Position numbers and translations under genes: made by a program. Positions 39,898-50,045 of a DNA stretch of 64,000 nucleotides are shown piece by piece. Source of the stretch: Lunularia cruciata (lineage: Eukaryota > Streptophyta > Marchantiopsida > Lunulariales > Lunulariaceae); the NCBI GenBank assembly GCA_948567375.1, contig OX419756.1, forward strand, positions 5,213,001 to 5,277,000, given 5' to 3'. How positions within the stretch are numbered: the first letter of the stretch is position 1; each line of letters begins with the position of its first letter. The notes beneath the pieces were generated by a model, which searched no databases, was not told the origin of the DNA, and saw only the letters and a program-made list of their open reading frames with translations.

Positions 39898-41385
39898 GTC
39901 AGTACGTCTTCCACTCCTACTACAGTTACAGAGGATACTTGGGAGCCAGATCTTGGACCCAAGCTTACTGGAGAGGAAAGACGGAGGGTTTGGAGGTTCT
40001 TGAGGAGTCACACGAGTTGTTTTGCCTTCAGTATGAAGGATTTGGGTGCTCTGAAGGGACCTGGTATACGGATTGAGCTGACTAGCGATACACCTGTTTT
40101 CCGACGTCCTTATCGATATAGTGAGATGGAGAGGACATTGATTCAGAGCCGGAGTAGTGACCTTTTTGAGGCTGGTTTGGTGGAGATTTCACATGGAGAG
40201 TATGCATCAGCGACAGTGATGCCAACCAAGAAGGATATGCATGGCAACTATACAGATAGGCGGATGTGTGGAGATTACCGTCCTATCAACCGACAGACCA
40301 GGGCTGATCGGTATGCCATGCCTACACCGGAGGAGATTTTTGATGCGATTGGGCATGCAAAGGTCTTCAGTACTTTGGATCTACGAGCGGGATATCATCA
40401 GTTGCCGATCAGGGAGGAGGATAAGTCCAAGACAACATTTTGGGCTATTGATCCTCACGGCAAGGATGTGTTATATCAGTGGAGGTTCTTACCATTTGGG
40501 TTGAGGAACGCTCCTGCTGAGTTCCAGAGGGTCATGGATAGGATCCTAGCTAGATTGGATTTTGCTCGGTGCTATATTGATGACATTTTGGTGTATAGCA
40601 CTACTGTGGAGGAGCATGAGTGACAGTTGTTGGAGGTGTTTGAGAGGTTGAGATCTCATGGACTCAAACTACATCCTGGGAAGTGTAGGTTCTTCCACGA
40701 GCAGGTTGAGTATTTGGGTCACACTATCTACCCCGGAGGACTTGGTGTCCAGCAGACCAAGGTGGAGGTTATTGCACGTGTTCCTCGGCCTTCGGATGTG
40801 AGCAGAGTGCGAGCATTCCTTGGGTTGGTGAACTTCTATCGCCGCTATGTTAGAGGATTTAGCGCCATTGCCAAGGCCTTGACAAAGCTGACCAAGCTTA
40901 CACAGGAGTGGTGTTGGGGAGATGAGCAGGAGAGAGCTTTTGTAGAGCTCAAGGAGAGGTTGACATCTGCTCCTATTTTGAGGAGACCGATCAGGGGACG
41001 ACCATTTCAGGTTCACACTGATTGGAGTATGTTGGGGCTTGGAGCGGTGCTCACCCAGCATGATGATGAGGAGAAGGAGTTTGTGGTGGCCTATGCTAGT
41101 CGCTCCAACAATTCAGCGGAGGTGAAGTATAGTTCATATGAGGGAGAGTGCTTGGCAGCAGTTTTGGCAGTAGCACATTTCCGATGTTACCTATTTGGTA
41201 ACCCCTTCACTCTCATCACTGATCATCAGCCGCTAAAGTGGTTGATGGAGTCCGACAAGCTTTCAGGGAAGCTTGCACGATGGGCTCTGATTTTACAGGA
41301 GTATGATTTCACGGTTGTTCACAGACCTGGAGTGGTGAACCGTGATGCAGATGGGTTGAGTAGAAACCTATGTCCCAGCCAGTAG
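39892..41385 (+). pseudogene. B-2 reverse transcriptase-RNase H
   Basis: In frame after TAG 39889. RT shows CGDYRPINRQTRAD, FSTLDLRAGYHQL, PFGLRNAPAEFQRVMD and active site CYIDDILVYS. A TGA at 40621 (AGA in B-1) breaks it right after the catalytic region. The connection domain (FLGLVNFYRRYVRGFS) and RNase H follow, with VHTDWSMLGLGAVLTQ, YEGECLAAV, TDHQPLKWL and NRDADGLSR. The TAG at 41383 ends the block; B-0 has a sense codon there. The sequence is typical Ty3-type. It would copy element RNA to DNA in the particle. Only two single-base stops prevent expression. Confidence 0.92.
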
Positions 41386-42600
41386 GATCAGACCGGAGCA
41401 CGTTGGCATGGTGAGACAGATGAGGAGATGGTGCTAGGTTGGCATACATCAGCCTTTCTATGTATATTTGCAGAGACATTGGTGGTATCTCTCTCACCGC
41501 ATACAGGAGGAGTTATTGAGGTCACAGATCCAGAGAGTGAAGATATTGGTACAGTTCAGCGAGACATTCATGATGATGTCTTAGTGATGAACTATCTTCG
41601 CACTGGTGTTGTGGGTGGCAAAGTTGGGGCCAAGGAGAGAGACCGTGTTCTTCAGCGAGCCAGACGGTTCAGATTGGAGGGTAGGCACCTTTTGCGTGTA
41701 TGGGAGGATGGTAGAGTGCGAGTAGTACCACTTCCATCACAGAGACCACAGTTGGTCCATCATGCTCATGAGGAGCTAGGACATTTTGGAGTAAAGCGTA
41801 CATATAGCTTACTCCAGAGTCATTATTGGTGGCGCGGTATGCAGACCGAGGTACAGCAGTTTGTTGCCAGATGTGTGGTTTGTGACCGAGTTAGAGCATC
41901 ATTCAATGCTCCTATGCCACAGTTACACCCATTACCTATCATGGGATTGGGTTACCGTTGGAGTTTGGACTTCGCCGGACCTTTACCGCTGACTGTGAGA
42001 CATCATCGGTATGTTTTGGTGATGGTGGAGCACTTCTCCAAGTGGATTGAGTTGGTGGCACTTCCTGACAAGTCTAGTGAAGGGACAGCTTACTCGTTCC
42101 TGGATCGAGTTCTTAGTCATTTTGGTGCACCAGCTGAGGTTTTGACTGATCAGGGTACAGAGTTCTTGGGAGAGTTTCAGGTCTTGTGTGACAAGGCTTT
42201 GATTGATCATTGTACTACATCTTGAGATCACCCTGAGGCAGATGGCTTAGCAGAGAGAGTGGTTCAGATGGTGAAGAGAGGATTGCGAAAGTATGGTTTG
42301 TAGAGAGGCCACTTGGGAGATTGAGATCTCCAGTTACCTTGGTTGGCCATGGGCTATCGGTTCAGCCGGCAAGCCTCCTTAGCATCCTTCTCTCCATACT
42401 TTCTACTCTATGGACGAGATCCAAATTTACTTACAGCCATTTGTCAAGATGCTACTGTAGTTTTGGACTTGGATGACCCTGATGTATGGATGAGCGCATG
42501 TTCTCAGCGGGCAGAGATCTTTCGGAGAGTGATGCTGATGGCCTTCGAGAACTTGGCGATTGCTCAGCATAGAGATACTTTACGCTATGCTACCATTTGA
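41386..42600 (+). pseudogene. B-2 integrase (HHCC zinc domain and DDE core)
   Basis: Continues in frame. HHCC domain: HHAHEELGHFGVKRT then CVVCDRV. Core: WSLDFAGPL (first Asp), VLTDQGTEFLG (second Asp) and ADGLAERVV (Glu). The C-terminal part has SPYFLLYGRDP and a region before the PHD finger. Stops: TGA 42223, TAG 42301 (CAG in B-0), TGA 42322 (TGG in B-0) and TGA 42598. The 4-bp duplications around family B fit insertion by this enzyme. A DDE integrase, not a tyrosine recombinase, matters because of the unusual terminal repeats. Confidence 0.9.
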
Positions 42601-43005
42601 GGAGGAGGTTATAGACCCTCGATCCGTCGATTTCATCCAGGCGACTATGTATATCTACAGCAGACAACACCGACGACACTTGATGTTTCTACAGGCCGCA
42701 CTATCTTGAGAGTGCGCGAGGTTTTGCCATCTGGAGTCCTTGTGTTAGAAGGACGTGATGGTGTTGTTTGGAAGGATCATGTGCGCAATTGTGCGCCATG
42801 CCACCTCCCAAACATTGATGGTACTATGGACCCAAGCTTGGCACTTGTACGTGCAGGCTTGAGGTGTATGTTATGTGGCTCTTCTGGTGGAGTTGCTACT
42901 ATGTTAGTGTGTGATAGTTGTTCGAGAGGATGGCATATGGCATGTATGACTCCTCCCCTCACGGTGGTTCCTCAGGGACAGTGGTTATGTCCTAGATGTA
43001 CTTGA
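42601..43005 (+). CDS. B-2 C-terminal region with PHD finger
   Basis: In frame with integrase after TGA 42598 and ending at a TGA (43003-43005). The first part (RFHPGDYVYLQQ, LRVREVLPSGVLVLEGRDG) resembles the small beta domain at integrase C-termini. The last 45 residues (42865-42999) form a complete C4HC3 PHD finger: CMLC, CDSC, H-x2-C in WHMAC, and CPRC, with the usual Trp two residues before the last Cys pair. The RGWHMACMTPPL...GQWLCPRC wording is like PHD fingers that read the histone H3 tail. Chromoviruses carry a chromodomain at this position to steer integration, so a similar targeting role is a reasonable inference. B-0 has lost this segment by deletion. Confidence 0.88.
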   Translation, partial: GGGYRPSIRRFHPGDYVYLQQTTPTTLDVSTGRTILRVREVLPSGVLVLEGRDGVVWKDHVRNCAPCHLPNIDGTMDPSLALVRAGLRCMLCGSSGGVATMLVCDSCSRGWHMACMTPPLTVVPQGQWLCPRCT

Positions 43006-43173
43006 CCTATAGCTAGTTCATTCTTTATATGGTATAGATTGCAGACAGGCGACTAACGATGGGGCTCCATAGCACCCGACCTCCTGATCTTTGCCCATTA
43101 GAGGGTATACCATATACTTAGAGTAGATGGCTATCTGGAGTTAGAGGGACCTAACCGCCAGCTAGGGGGGCGA
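43006..43173 (+). other. B-2 3' untranslated region with polypurine tract
   Basis: No coding. It ends in gctaggggggcga directly before repeat B1 (43174), the best polypurine tract candidate. B-0 has the same region at 56850-57028 with gctaggggagcaa. Confidence 0.7.
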
Positions 43174-43279
43174 TTGTGGCACTTTAGAGTCTATGTATGA
43201 CTTATGTGTGAGTTGTGCTTTGATAGTGTATGATGTTGACAGTGATGTATGTTGTGTAGCGATGTATATACGCACGACA
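43174..43279 (+). repeat. Repeat B1 of B-2 (106 bp)
   Basis: Starts TTGTGGCACTTTAG and ends ATACGCACGACA. It is nearly identical to B2 at 43731-43836. It is separated from A2 by the two bases gc. Confidence 0.92.
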
Positions 43280-43281
43280 GC

Positions 43282-43730
43282 TATCACGCCATTTGTAGTT
43301 CCGCATCTAGATGCTCGGACACTGGAGTTCCAGTGATGGTAGTTAGAGTTATTCTAGCTGTTTCTCAGGGACTACTTTCCGACGGTTAGATTTCGTGTTC
43401 GGGGTACTGACTTCACGGTGGGGCCCACCGTCACTTTGCACCGTTTGCACCGTCGAGTGTGCCGTCAGCGGGACCGTTAGGGTTTCAGGGCTAGCTCGAG
43501 TCCAGGGGGTATAGTTTCGAAGTGAGCTCCAGAGAGCTCAATTCTCTGATGTTGAGCCTTCGAGTTCCTGGCTTTGGTGGACAGAGGCCGGCGAGCATCA
43601 CCTGGATTCTCTATGCTTGAGTGGGTGTGGCTTGACTGTAATCAGTGCCCAGTTGTTGGCGGTTTATAGAGTGACAGATCAAGTACTGATCTGAGTTGAG
43701 TTGAGTTGAGAGTGTTAAGCAATCTGATTA
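43282..43730 (+). repeat. Repeat A2 of B-2 (449 bp)
   Basis: Same length as A1 (33923-34371) with few differences. It starts TATCACGCC (TG changed to TA) and ends CAATCTGATTA, running straight into B2. Confidence 0.92.
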
Positions 43731-43836
43731 TTGTGGCACTTTAGAGTCTATGTATGACTTATGTGTGAGTTGTGCTTTTATAGTGTATGATGTTGACAGC
43801 GATGTATGTTGTGTAGCAATGTATATACGCACGACA
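43731..43836 (+). repeat. Repeat B2, right terminus of the cluster (106 bp)
   Basis: Copy of B1 ending CGCACGACA. It is followed at once by ctct, matching the left duplication at 19343-19346, so it is a real element terminus. No B copy occurs at either 5' end. Confidence 0.92.
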
Positions 43837-45984
43837 CTCTCTACATCATGTGACACACTTGGTCATCAGTATCTGGAGTTATTACCAATGTCAACTGTCA
43901 AAGGTTACCAAAAGGCCCTACTAGCAGACATTTCCTTATTGGGGATGCATGACCTATAGAGATATGGGCCTATTCACTTGGTGATTTTTTGGATAGCCAT
44001 GTTAGGGACATACACGTGCAGGCCACAGTTTGGGTCTTTAAGATCCTTGTTCTGGTGTGTTTTGGGAGATGTTACAAATACTATGACATCTCTAGGTTCA
44101 TTAGTCCATTTCTCTAGCTTACCTTTTGGAGAACGTGCCTTTGATGGGTGATACTTGCACCTGAGTGGTGGTGAGTACACATCAGGTCCATTATTAGATG
44201 AGACCTGCTATCTTGTTAGATGTAGCCAAAGTGGGATCACGGGCTCATTGTCTTCGTCTTTGGTGGACGGACCTCTTACCTAGAGAGGTTTTATAGCGTG
44301 CTTATGATGGGATTCGATGACTTGACCACATCCTTGTTGATGACATCTTGGATGTTGGGCGTCAGTCTTATACGGTAGTAGTGGCTGATAGGTCACCTAT
44401 GGCAATGGTGAACCTAGTGGGATAGCCTAGAGCCGCATTTCCCACACTCATGAGTTTCCCAAGCTCTCATGCTTTTTTGAGAGGCAGGACCTGGACTTGT
44501 TTGGGACTCATAGTTACAGCAATTGGTGGAGCCCAACGCTGATGAGAGAGAGCGGGCAATGGGTTTTCACACCAATATTACCACTATTCCAATAGTGTTA
44601 GAGGTATCTTAGCGTCAGGTGTTAGGTCAAGCTATGGACCTAAACTGTTTGACTTGGATTGTGAGCCTTGGCTTGGCAGAGCAGCGTAGGATGCGCTTGA
44701 TAGGCACACTTGTGCGCCCTGTGCCAATCAAGATGAGTTAGGCATATGATGGGGGTGATGGACCGAGTGGACATGGTATTCTTGGGACACAACCAGTAGC
44801 TACTAGGGAGAGTGGTCTACTTGGAGTCCATCTAGGTGAGTGTGGGCTACTTGGATTACACCCTTGGTCCACTTGAGATGCAGCTAGAGGATGTGTAGAG
44901 CTTGCAACCAGAGTGGAGGGAGTTTTTCACACAAAGGTTGGGACCTCTAGTGGTCGGGGGCATGACACTATTGCTCCCAAGGGCCCAACGTAGCAGGTAG
45001 TTAGTACGTCTTCCACTCCTATGACAGTTATAGAGGATACTTGGGAGCCAAATCTTGGACCCAAGGTTATTGGAGAGGAAAGATGGAGGGTTTGGAGGTT
45101 CTTGACAAGTCACACGAGTTGTTTTGCCTTCAGTATGAAGGATTTGGGTGCTCTGAAGGGACCTGGTATACGGATTGAGCTGACTAGCAATACACCAAAT
45201 TCCCAAAGTCCTTATCAATATAGTGGTATGGAGAGGACATTGATTCAGAGCCAGAGTAGTGACCTTTTTGAGGCTGGTTTGGTGGAGATTTCACATGGAG
45301 AGTATGCATCAACGACATTGATGCCAGCCAAGAAAGATATGCATGGCAACTATATAGGTAGGTGGATGTGTGGAGATTACCGTCCTATCAACCAATAGAC
45401 TAGGGCTGATTGGTATGCCATGCTTATAGTGGAGGAGATTTTTGATACGATTGGGCATGCAAAGGTCTTTAGTACTTTGGATCTTTCAATCAAGATTTCA
45501 TCAATTGCAGATCAAGGTGGAGGATAAGTCCAAGACAACATTCTGGGCTACTGATCGTCACGGCAAGGATGTGTTATATGAGTGGAGGTTCTTACCATTT
45601 GGGTTAGAGAATGCTCTTGTTGAGTTCTAGAGGGTCAGGGATAAGATCCTAGCTAGATTGGATTTTACTCGGGGCTTTATTGATGACATTTTGGTCTATA
45701 GCACTACTGTGGAGGAGCATGAGAGACAATTGTTGGAGATGTTTGAGAGGTTGAGATCTCATGGACTCAAATTACATCTTGGGAAGTGTAGGTTCTTCCA
45801 TGAGCAGGGTCACACTATCTACCCCGGAGGACTTGGTGTGTAGCAAACCAAGGTGGAGGCTACTGCACGTATTCCTTGGCCTATGGATGTAAGCAGAGTG
45901 TGCTCATTCCTTTGGTTGGCAAACTTCTATCACTACTATGTTAGAGGACTTAGTGCCATTGCCAAGGCCTTGACAAAGCTGACC
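43837..45984 (+). pseudogene. B-0: methyltransferase C-terminal part and reverse transcriptase
   Basis: Aligns with 38727-40895 of B-2. Methyltransferase motif IV is destroyed (the WPCQ codons now read through a stop and a changed Cys region near 43990), and motifs VI to X are only partly readable. The TAG at about 44992 before RT is kept. RT pieces at 45021-45843 show PFGLENA and FIDDILVYS. Many transitions and small indels make this the most decayed of the three B copies. Confidence 0.88.
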
Positions 45985-46675
45985 TGTGAGCTGGCCTGTC
46001 TCTCACTCAGGATGAACCTCTGATGGCTATTATGGTAGCGCACCATGGACTAAGAAGGCAAGGAACCCCAACTCCATCATACTCCTCCAAGGCTAACACT
46101 CCAAGACTCAAGACATTGCTCACTAGAGAACTCAATGAGAGAGATAGTTGCAAATGAAAGGATGATGAGTAGCTCCTCACCCCTTGTTTACATACTTGTG
46201 AAATAGTTACGTACCAAAGTTACTAATTACCATAATAACTCAAGTTACTAGACTAAAAGTCAAGTAAAGTCAAAAAGTAGAAAGGAATATCCATTCACAT
46301 GGACATATTCCCCTAAGCATGTGGTCTTATCTTGACCCAACCACTAAGTCAAGGATTCCTTCACATGGGCTATCCTTGGACTAAAGAAGAATCCAAAACA
46401 AAAAGGTTTGCGGGCCCAAGAGTTCTCAACTCTTTCCTCAAAGCCAAACACCTAGGAATAATACCAAGTCAACACACTAAAATCTAAAATAGTGGTGCTC
46501 ATCTTTTCTACTTCCTCTAAAGTAAGGTCCACTCTATCTTAGCTATGACTAACTTTAGCTAACCATGACTAATATAGAACCATCCTTTATCTCTATATAA
46601 ATAATATTCTCTTAAGTACTTGTAATACCAAGCTAAATATCACAATACCACACACATGCACAAATGGGTGTTACA
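45985..46675 (-). repeat. Family A solo LTR in B-0 (691 bp)
   Basis: The reverse complement of the family A LTR, ends TGTGAGCTGG and GGGTGTTACA on the + strand. gacc stands at 45981-45984 and 46676-46679, and B-2 shows the empty site (aaagctgaccaagc). No internal element sequence is left, so it arose by LTR-LTR recombination. Confidence 0.93.
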
Positions 46676-48209
46676 GACCAAGCTTACACAAGAGTGGTAT
46701 TGGGGAGATGAGCAAGAGATAACTTTTATAGAGCTCAAGGAGAGGTTAACATTTGCTCCTATTTTGAGGAAACCAATTAGAGAATGACCATTTCAGGTTC
46801 ATACTGATTGGAGTATGTTGGGGCTTGGAGCAGTGCTCACCCAACATGATGATGAGGGGAAGGAGTTTGTGGTGGCCTATGCTAGTCACTCCAACAATTC
46901 AACGGAGGCAAAGTAAAGTTTATATGAGGGAGAGTGCTTGGTAGCAGTTTGGGCAATAGCACATTTTTGATGTTATCTATTTGGTAACCCCTTCACTCTC
47001 ATCACTGATCATCAGCAGCTAAAGTGGTTGATGGAGTCCAACAAGCTTTTAGTGAAGCTTGCACGATGGGCTCTGATTTTACAAGAGTATGATTTCACGG
47101 TTGTTCATAGACTTGGAGTGGTGAACCGTGATGCATATGGGTTGAGTAGAAACCCATGTCCCAACCATCAAGATCAGATTGGAGCATGTTGGCATGGTGA
47201 GACAGATGAGGAGATGATGCCAAGTTGGCATGCATCTGCCTTCTTATGTACATTTTTTGAGGCTTTGGTGATATCTCTCTTAGCACACACAAGAGGAGTT
47301 ATTGAGGTCACAGATCCTGAGAGTGAAGATATTGGTATAGTTCAGCAAGACATTCATGATGATGTGTGAGTGATGGACTATCTTTGCATTGGTGCTATGG
47401 GTGGCACAGTTGGGGCCAAGGAGAGAGAGCATGTTCTTCAGCAAGCTAGACGGTTCAGATTGGAGGGCAAACATCTTTTGCGTGTATGGGAGGATGGTAG
47501 AGTGCGAGTAGTACCACTTCCATCTCAGAGACCACAGTTGGTTTGTCATGCTCATGAGGAGCTAGGACACTTTGGAGTAAAGTATACATATAGCTTACTC
47601 TAGAGTCATTATTGGTGGTGGGGTATGTAGACCAAGGTACAATAGTTTGTTGCCAGATGTGTTGTTTGTGACCAAGTTAGAGCATCATTCAATGCTCCTA
47701 TGTCACAATTACATCCATTACCTATCATGGGATTGGGTGACCGTTGGAGTTTGGACTTTGTTGGACCTTTACTGCTGACTGTGAGACATTATCAGTATGT
47801 TTTGGTGATGGTGGAGCACTTCTCTAACTGGATTGGGTTTTAGGCACTTCTTGACAAGTCTAGTGAAGGGACATCTTACTTGTTCTTGGATCAAGTTCTT
47901 AGTCATTTTGGTGCACCAACTGAGGTTTTGACTGATCAGGGTACAAAGTTCTTGGGGGAATTTTAGGTCTTGTGTGACAAGGCTTTGATTGATCATCGTA
48001 CTACATCCCAAGATCACCTAGAGGTAGATAGCTTAGCAAAGAAAGTGGTCCAGACGGTGAAGAGAGGATTGCAAAAGTATGGTTTGCAGAGAGGCCACTT
48101 GGGAGATTGGGATCTCCAGTTACCTTGGTTGGCCATGGGCTATCAGTTCTACTGGTAAGCTTCCTTAGCATCCTTCTCTCCTTACTTCCTACTCTATGGA
48201 CGAGATCCA
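46676..48209 (+). pseudogene. B-0: RNase H and integrase
   Basis: Continues B-0 after the solo LTR. RNase H pieces include TDWSMLGLGAVLTQ-like and TDHQQLKWL-like sequence up to 47160. Integrase pieces run from about 47200 (HAHEELGHFGVK; TDQGTKF in place of TDQGTEF) to 48209. The first integrase Asp region reads SLDFVGPL. Numerous stops are present. It breaks off at gacgagatcc, where A-2 starts. The following 565 bases expected from B-2 (42424-42988, containing the PHD finger) are deleted. Confidence 0.87.
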
Positions 48210-48214
48210 CCTAT

Positions 48215-50045
48215 CTTATATGATATATCTTCAACTTATCATGGTTAATCCTATCAAAGTGTCTTCCTCCCAACTCTTTGAGATCATAGGTGTAATTGCC
48301 CCACACCTTCTCCACTATGAAAGGTCCAAAGTACTTAGGCAAAAACTTCTTTTGCACTCTCTTGAATCGAATAGAATCAAACAACATTACCCAATCACCT
48401 TCTTCTTGCCTTGCATCTTGTCATAGCTCTCCTTTTGTTTCCAATGGGCTTGCTCCACTCAAACCATAGCAACTGCTCTTGCCTCTTCCAACTCCATGAG
48501 TTGATCCTTCATTGACTTCTTTGCATCACCTCCATGTGCTTTCTTCAATCTCCTATGAATGCTTTGGAAGGTAGAAAGATCAAAGTGAATAAGTAAGGTA
48601 GACTCAATACCATATACCAATTGAAATGGAGAATATTCGATGGAAGTCTTCATGGTTGTCCTATACTCCCACAAAACTGCATGAATCCTCTTGTCCCAAT
48701 GATGTTTAGCTCCCTCTATTTCTGCATCTTTGGCCAACATCATGCACAAGGTCTGATTGGTTCTCTCAGCCAAGCCATTGGAATTGGCTTATAGGATGTA
48801 GTTACTCTATGTGTGATAGAGAAATGTTGTAGCATGGCTGTGGTAATGCTTCTTGTAAACTCTCCTCCTCTATCAGAAACCAACTCCAAAGTGCATCCAA
48901 ACCTAGTGATAATGCATTCATAAAGAAATCTACCCACTTCATCTTCATTCTTTTCCCTCAATGGTCTAGCCTCAACCCACTTGGTAAGGTAATCAATAAC
49001 TACCACAATGTACTGATTGTTCCTTGGGGTTCTATTGAGAGGACCTACAAAATCAATTCCCCACTTCTCAAAAGGTCCTAGCAATGGAATTGATCTAAGT
49101 GGTGGAGTGGATGTAGACTTTCTAGCAAAAGCTTGACAAACATGACAAGTTTTGCCATTATCAAGACAATCCTTGAAAATCCTTCTCCAATGGTAACCTG
49201 CATCTAGAATCTTGAAAGCAATCATCTTTCCTACAAAGTGCAGTCCACATACTAAACCTTCATGAAACTCCTTTATGAGTAGGATAGACTCTTCCTTACC
49301 CACTGCTCTTCAAAGTAAACCATCTGCTCCTTGGTGAAAAAGAATATCCTCCACCCTTGTGTAAGGTCTAGATCTTGCTGCAAGGGCCTTCCTCTCCCTA
49401 GCATGCATCCCTTCTGGATAGTTACCTCTTGTCACAAAATCCACAATCTCCTTGTACTCCATTGGAACCTCTTGAGTGACTGAGATTGTCATGCGCTCCT
49501 CATCCGGGAAGGAATCATCCACAGGCTCATCTCCATCATGATCATAGGCTCTAGATAACAAATCAGCATTTGCATGTTTCTTTCTTGGCCTATCCTCAAT
49601 GGTGTAATCATACTCAGGCAAGAGTATCATCCACCTTGCTAGTCTCCCTTCAACATTAGGCTTGTTGAAGATGTACTTCAAAGCCTTGTGCTCCATGACA
49701 ATAGTGGCTTTCTCTCCAATCAAGTAGTGTCTAAACTTATTGAGACCAAAGATCACTGCCAGCACTTCTCTCTTTGTGAGAGAGTAGTTCTTCTCTGTTG
49801 AAACCATCTGCCTACTAGCATAAGCTATTGGATGATCATGCCCATCTTGGTCTAATTGACTAAGAATGCATCCATTAGCTACATAAGAAGCATAAGTGTA
49901 GAGGATGAAAGGCTTACTCCAATCAGGTTTAGTAAGAATTGGAGCTACAACAAGGGATTGCTTGAGCTCCTCAAAAGCTTTGAGAGCCTACTTGTCCTCC
50001 AAAATAGCCATGTAATCTACACCCTTCTTCATGTAGATGGTCAAT
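48215..50045 (-). pseudogene. A-2 RNase H and integrase
   Basis: Minus strand, largely parallel to 31000-32820 of A-1. 49807-49310 is RNase H to linker (TDHKAL changed to MEHKAL, losing the conserved Asp). 49303-48740 is the integrase zinc domain and core (GIDFVGPL, SDRGGEF). 48773-48459 is the rest, including AERTNQTLC. A frameshift near 48770 and a stop just before 49303 break the frame; the last codons are degraded. Non-functional. Confidence 0.9.

Larger units (their letters stand above)
33923..43836 (+). mobile_element. Family B element B-2: Ty3-type with cytosine methyltransferase and PHD finger
   Basis: The most complete family B copy, 9.9 kb. Order: A1 repeat, leader, Gag with two zinc knuckles, retropepsin, DNMT3-like methyltransferase, RT, RNase H, DDE integrase, PHD finger, purine tract, then B1-gc-A2-B2. 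The coding part 35659-43005 is one frame with no frameshift, interrupted by twelve in-frame stops. Most are single transitions relative to other copies. Its left flank (actc) is not repeated on the right; the right end carries B-1's ctct duplication. Confidence 0.93.

Noticed and set aside
33923-43836. A DIRS/PAT-type element, judged by its split direct repeats
   Set aside because: The pol ends in an HHCC-DDE integrase, I see no tyrosine recombinase, and a 4-bp target duplication is present.
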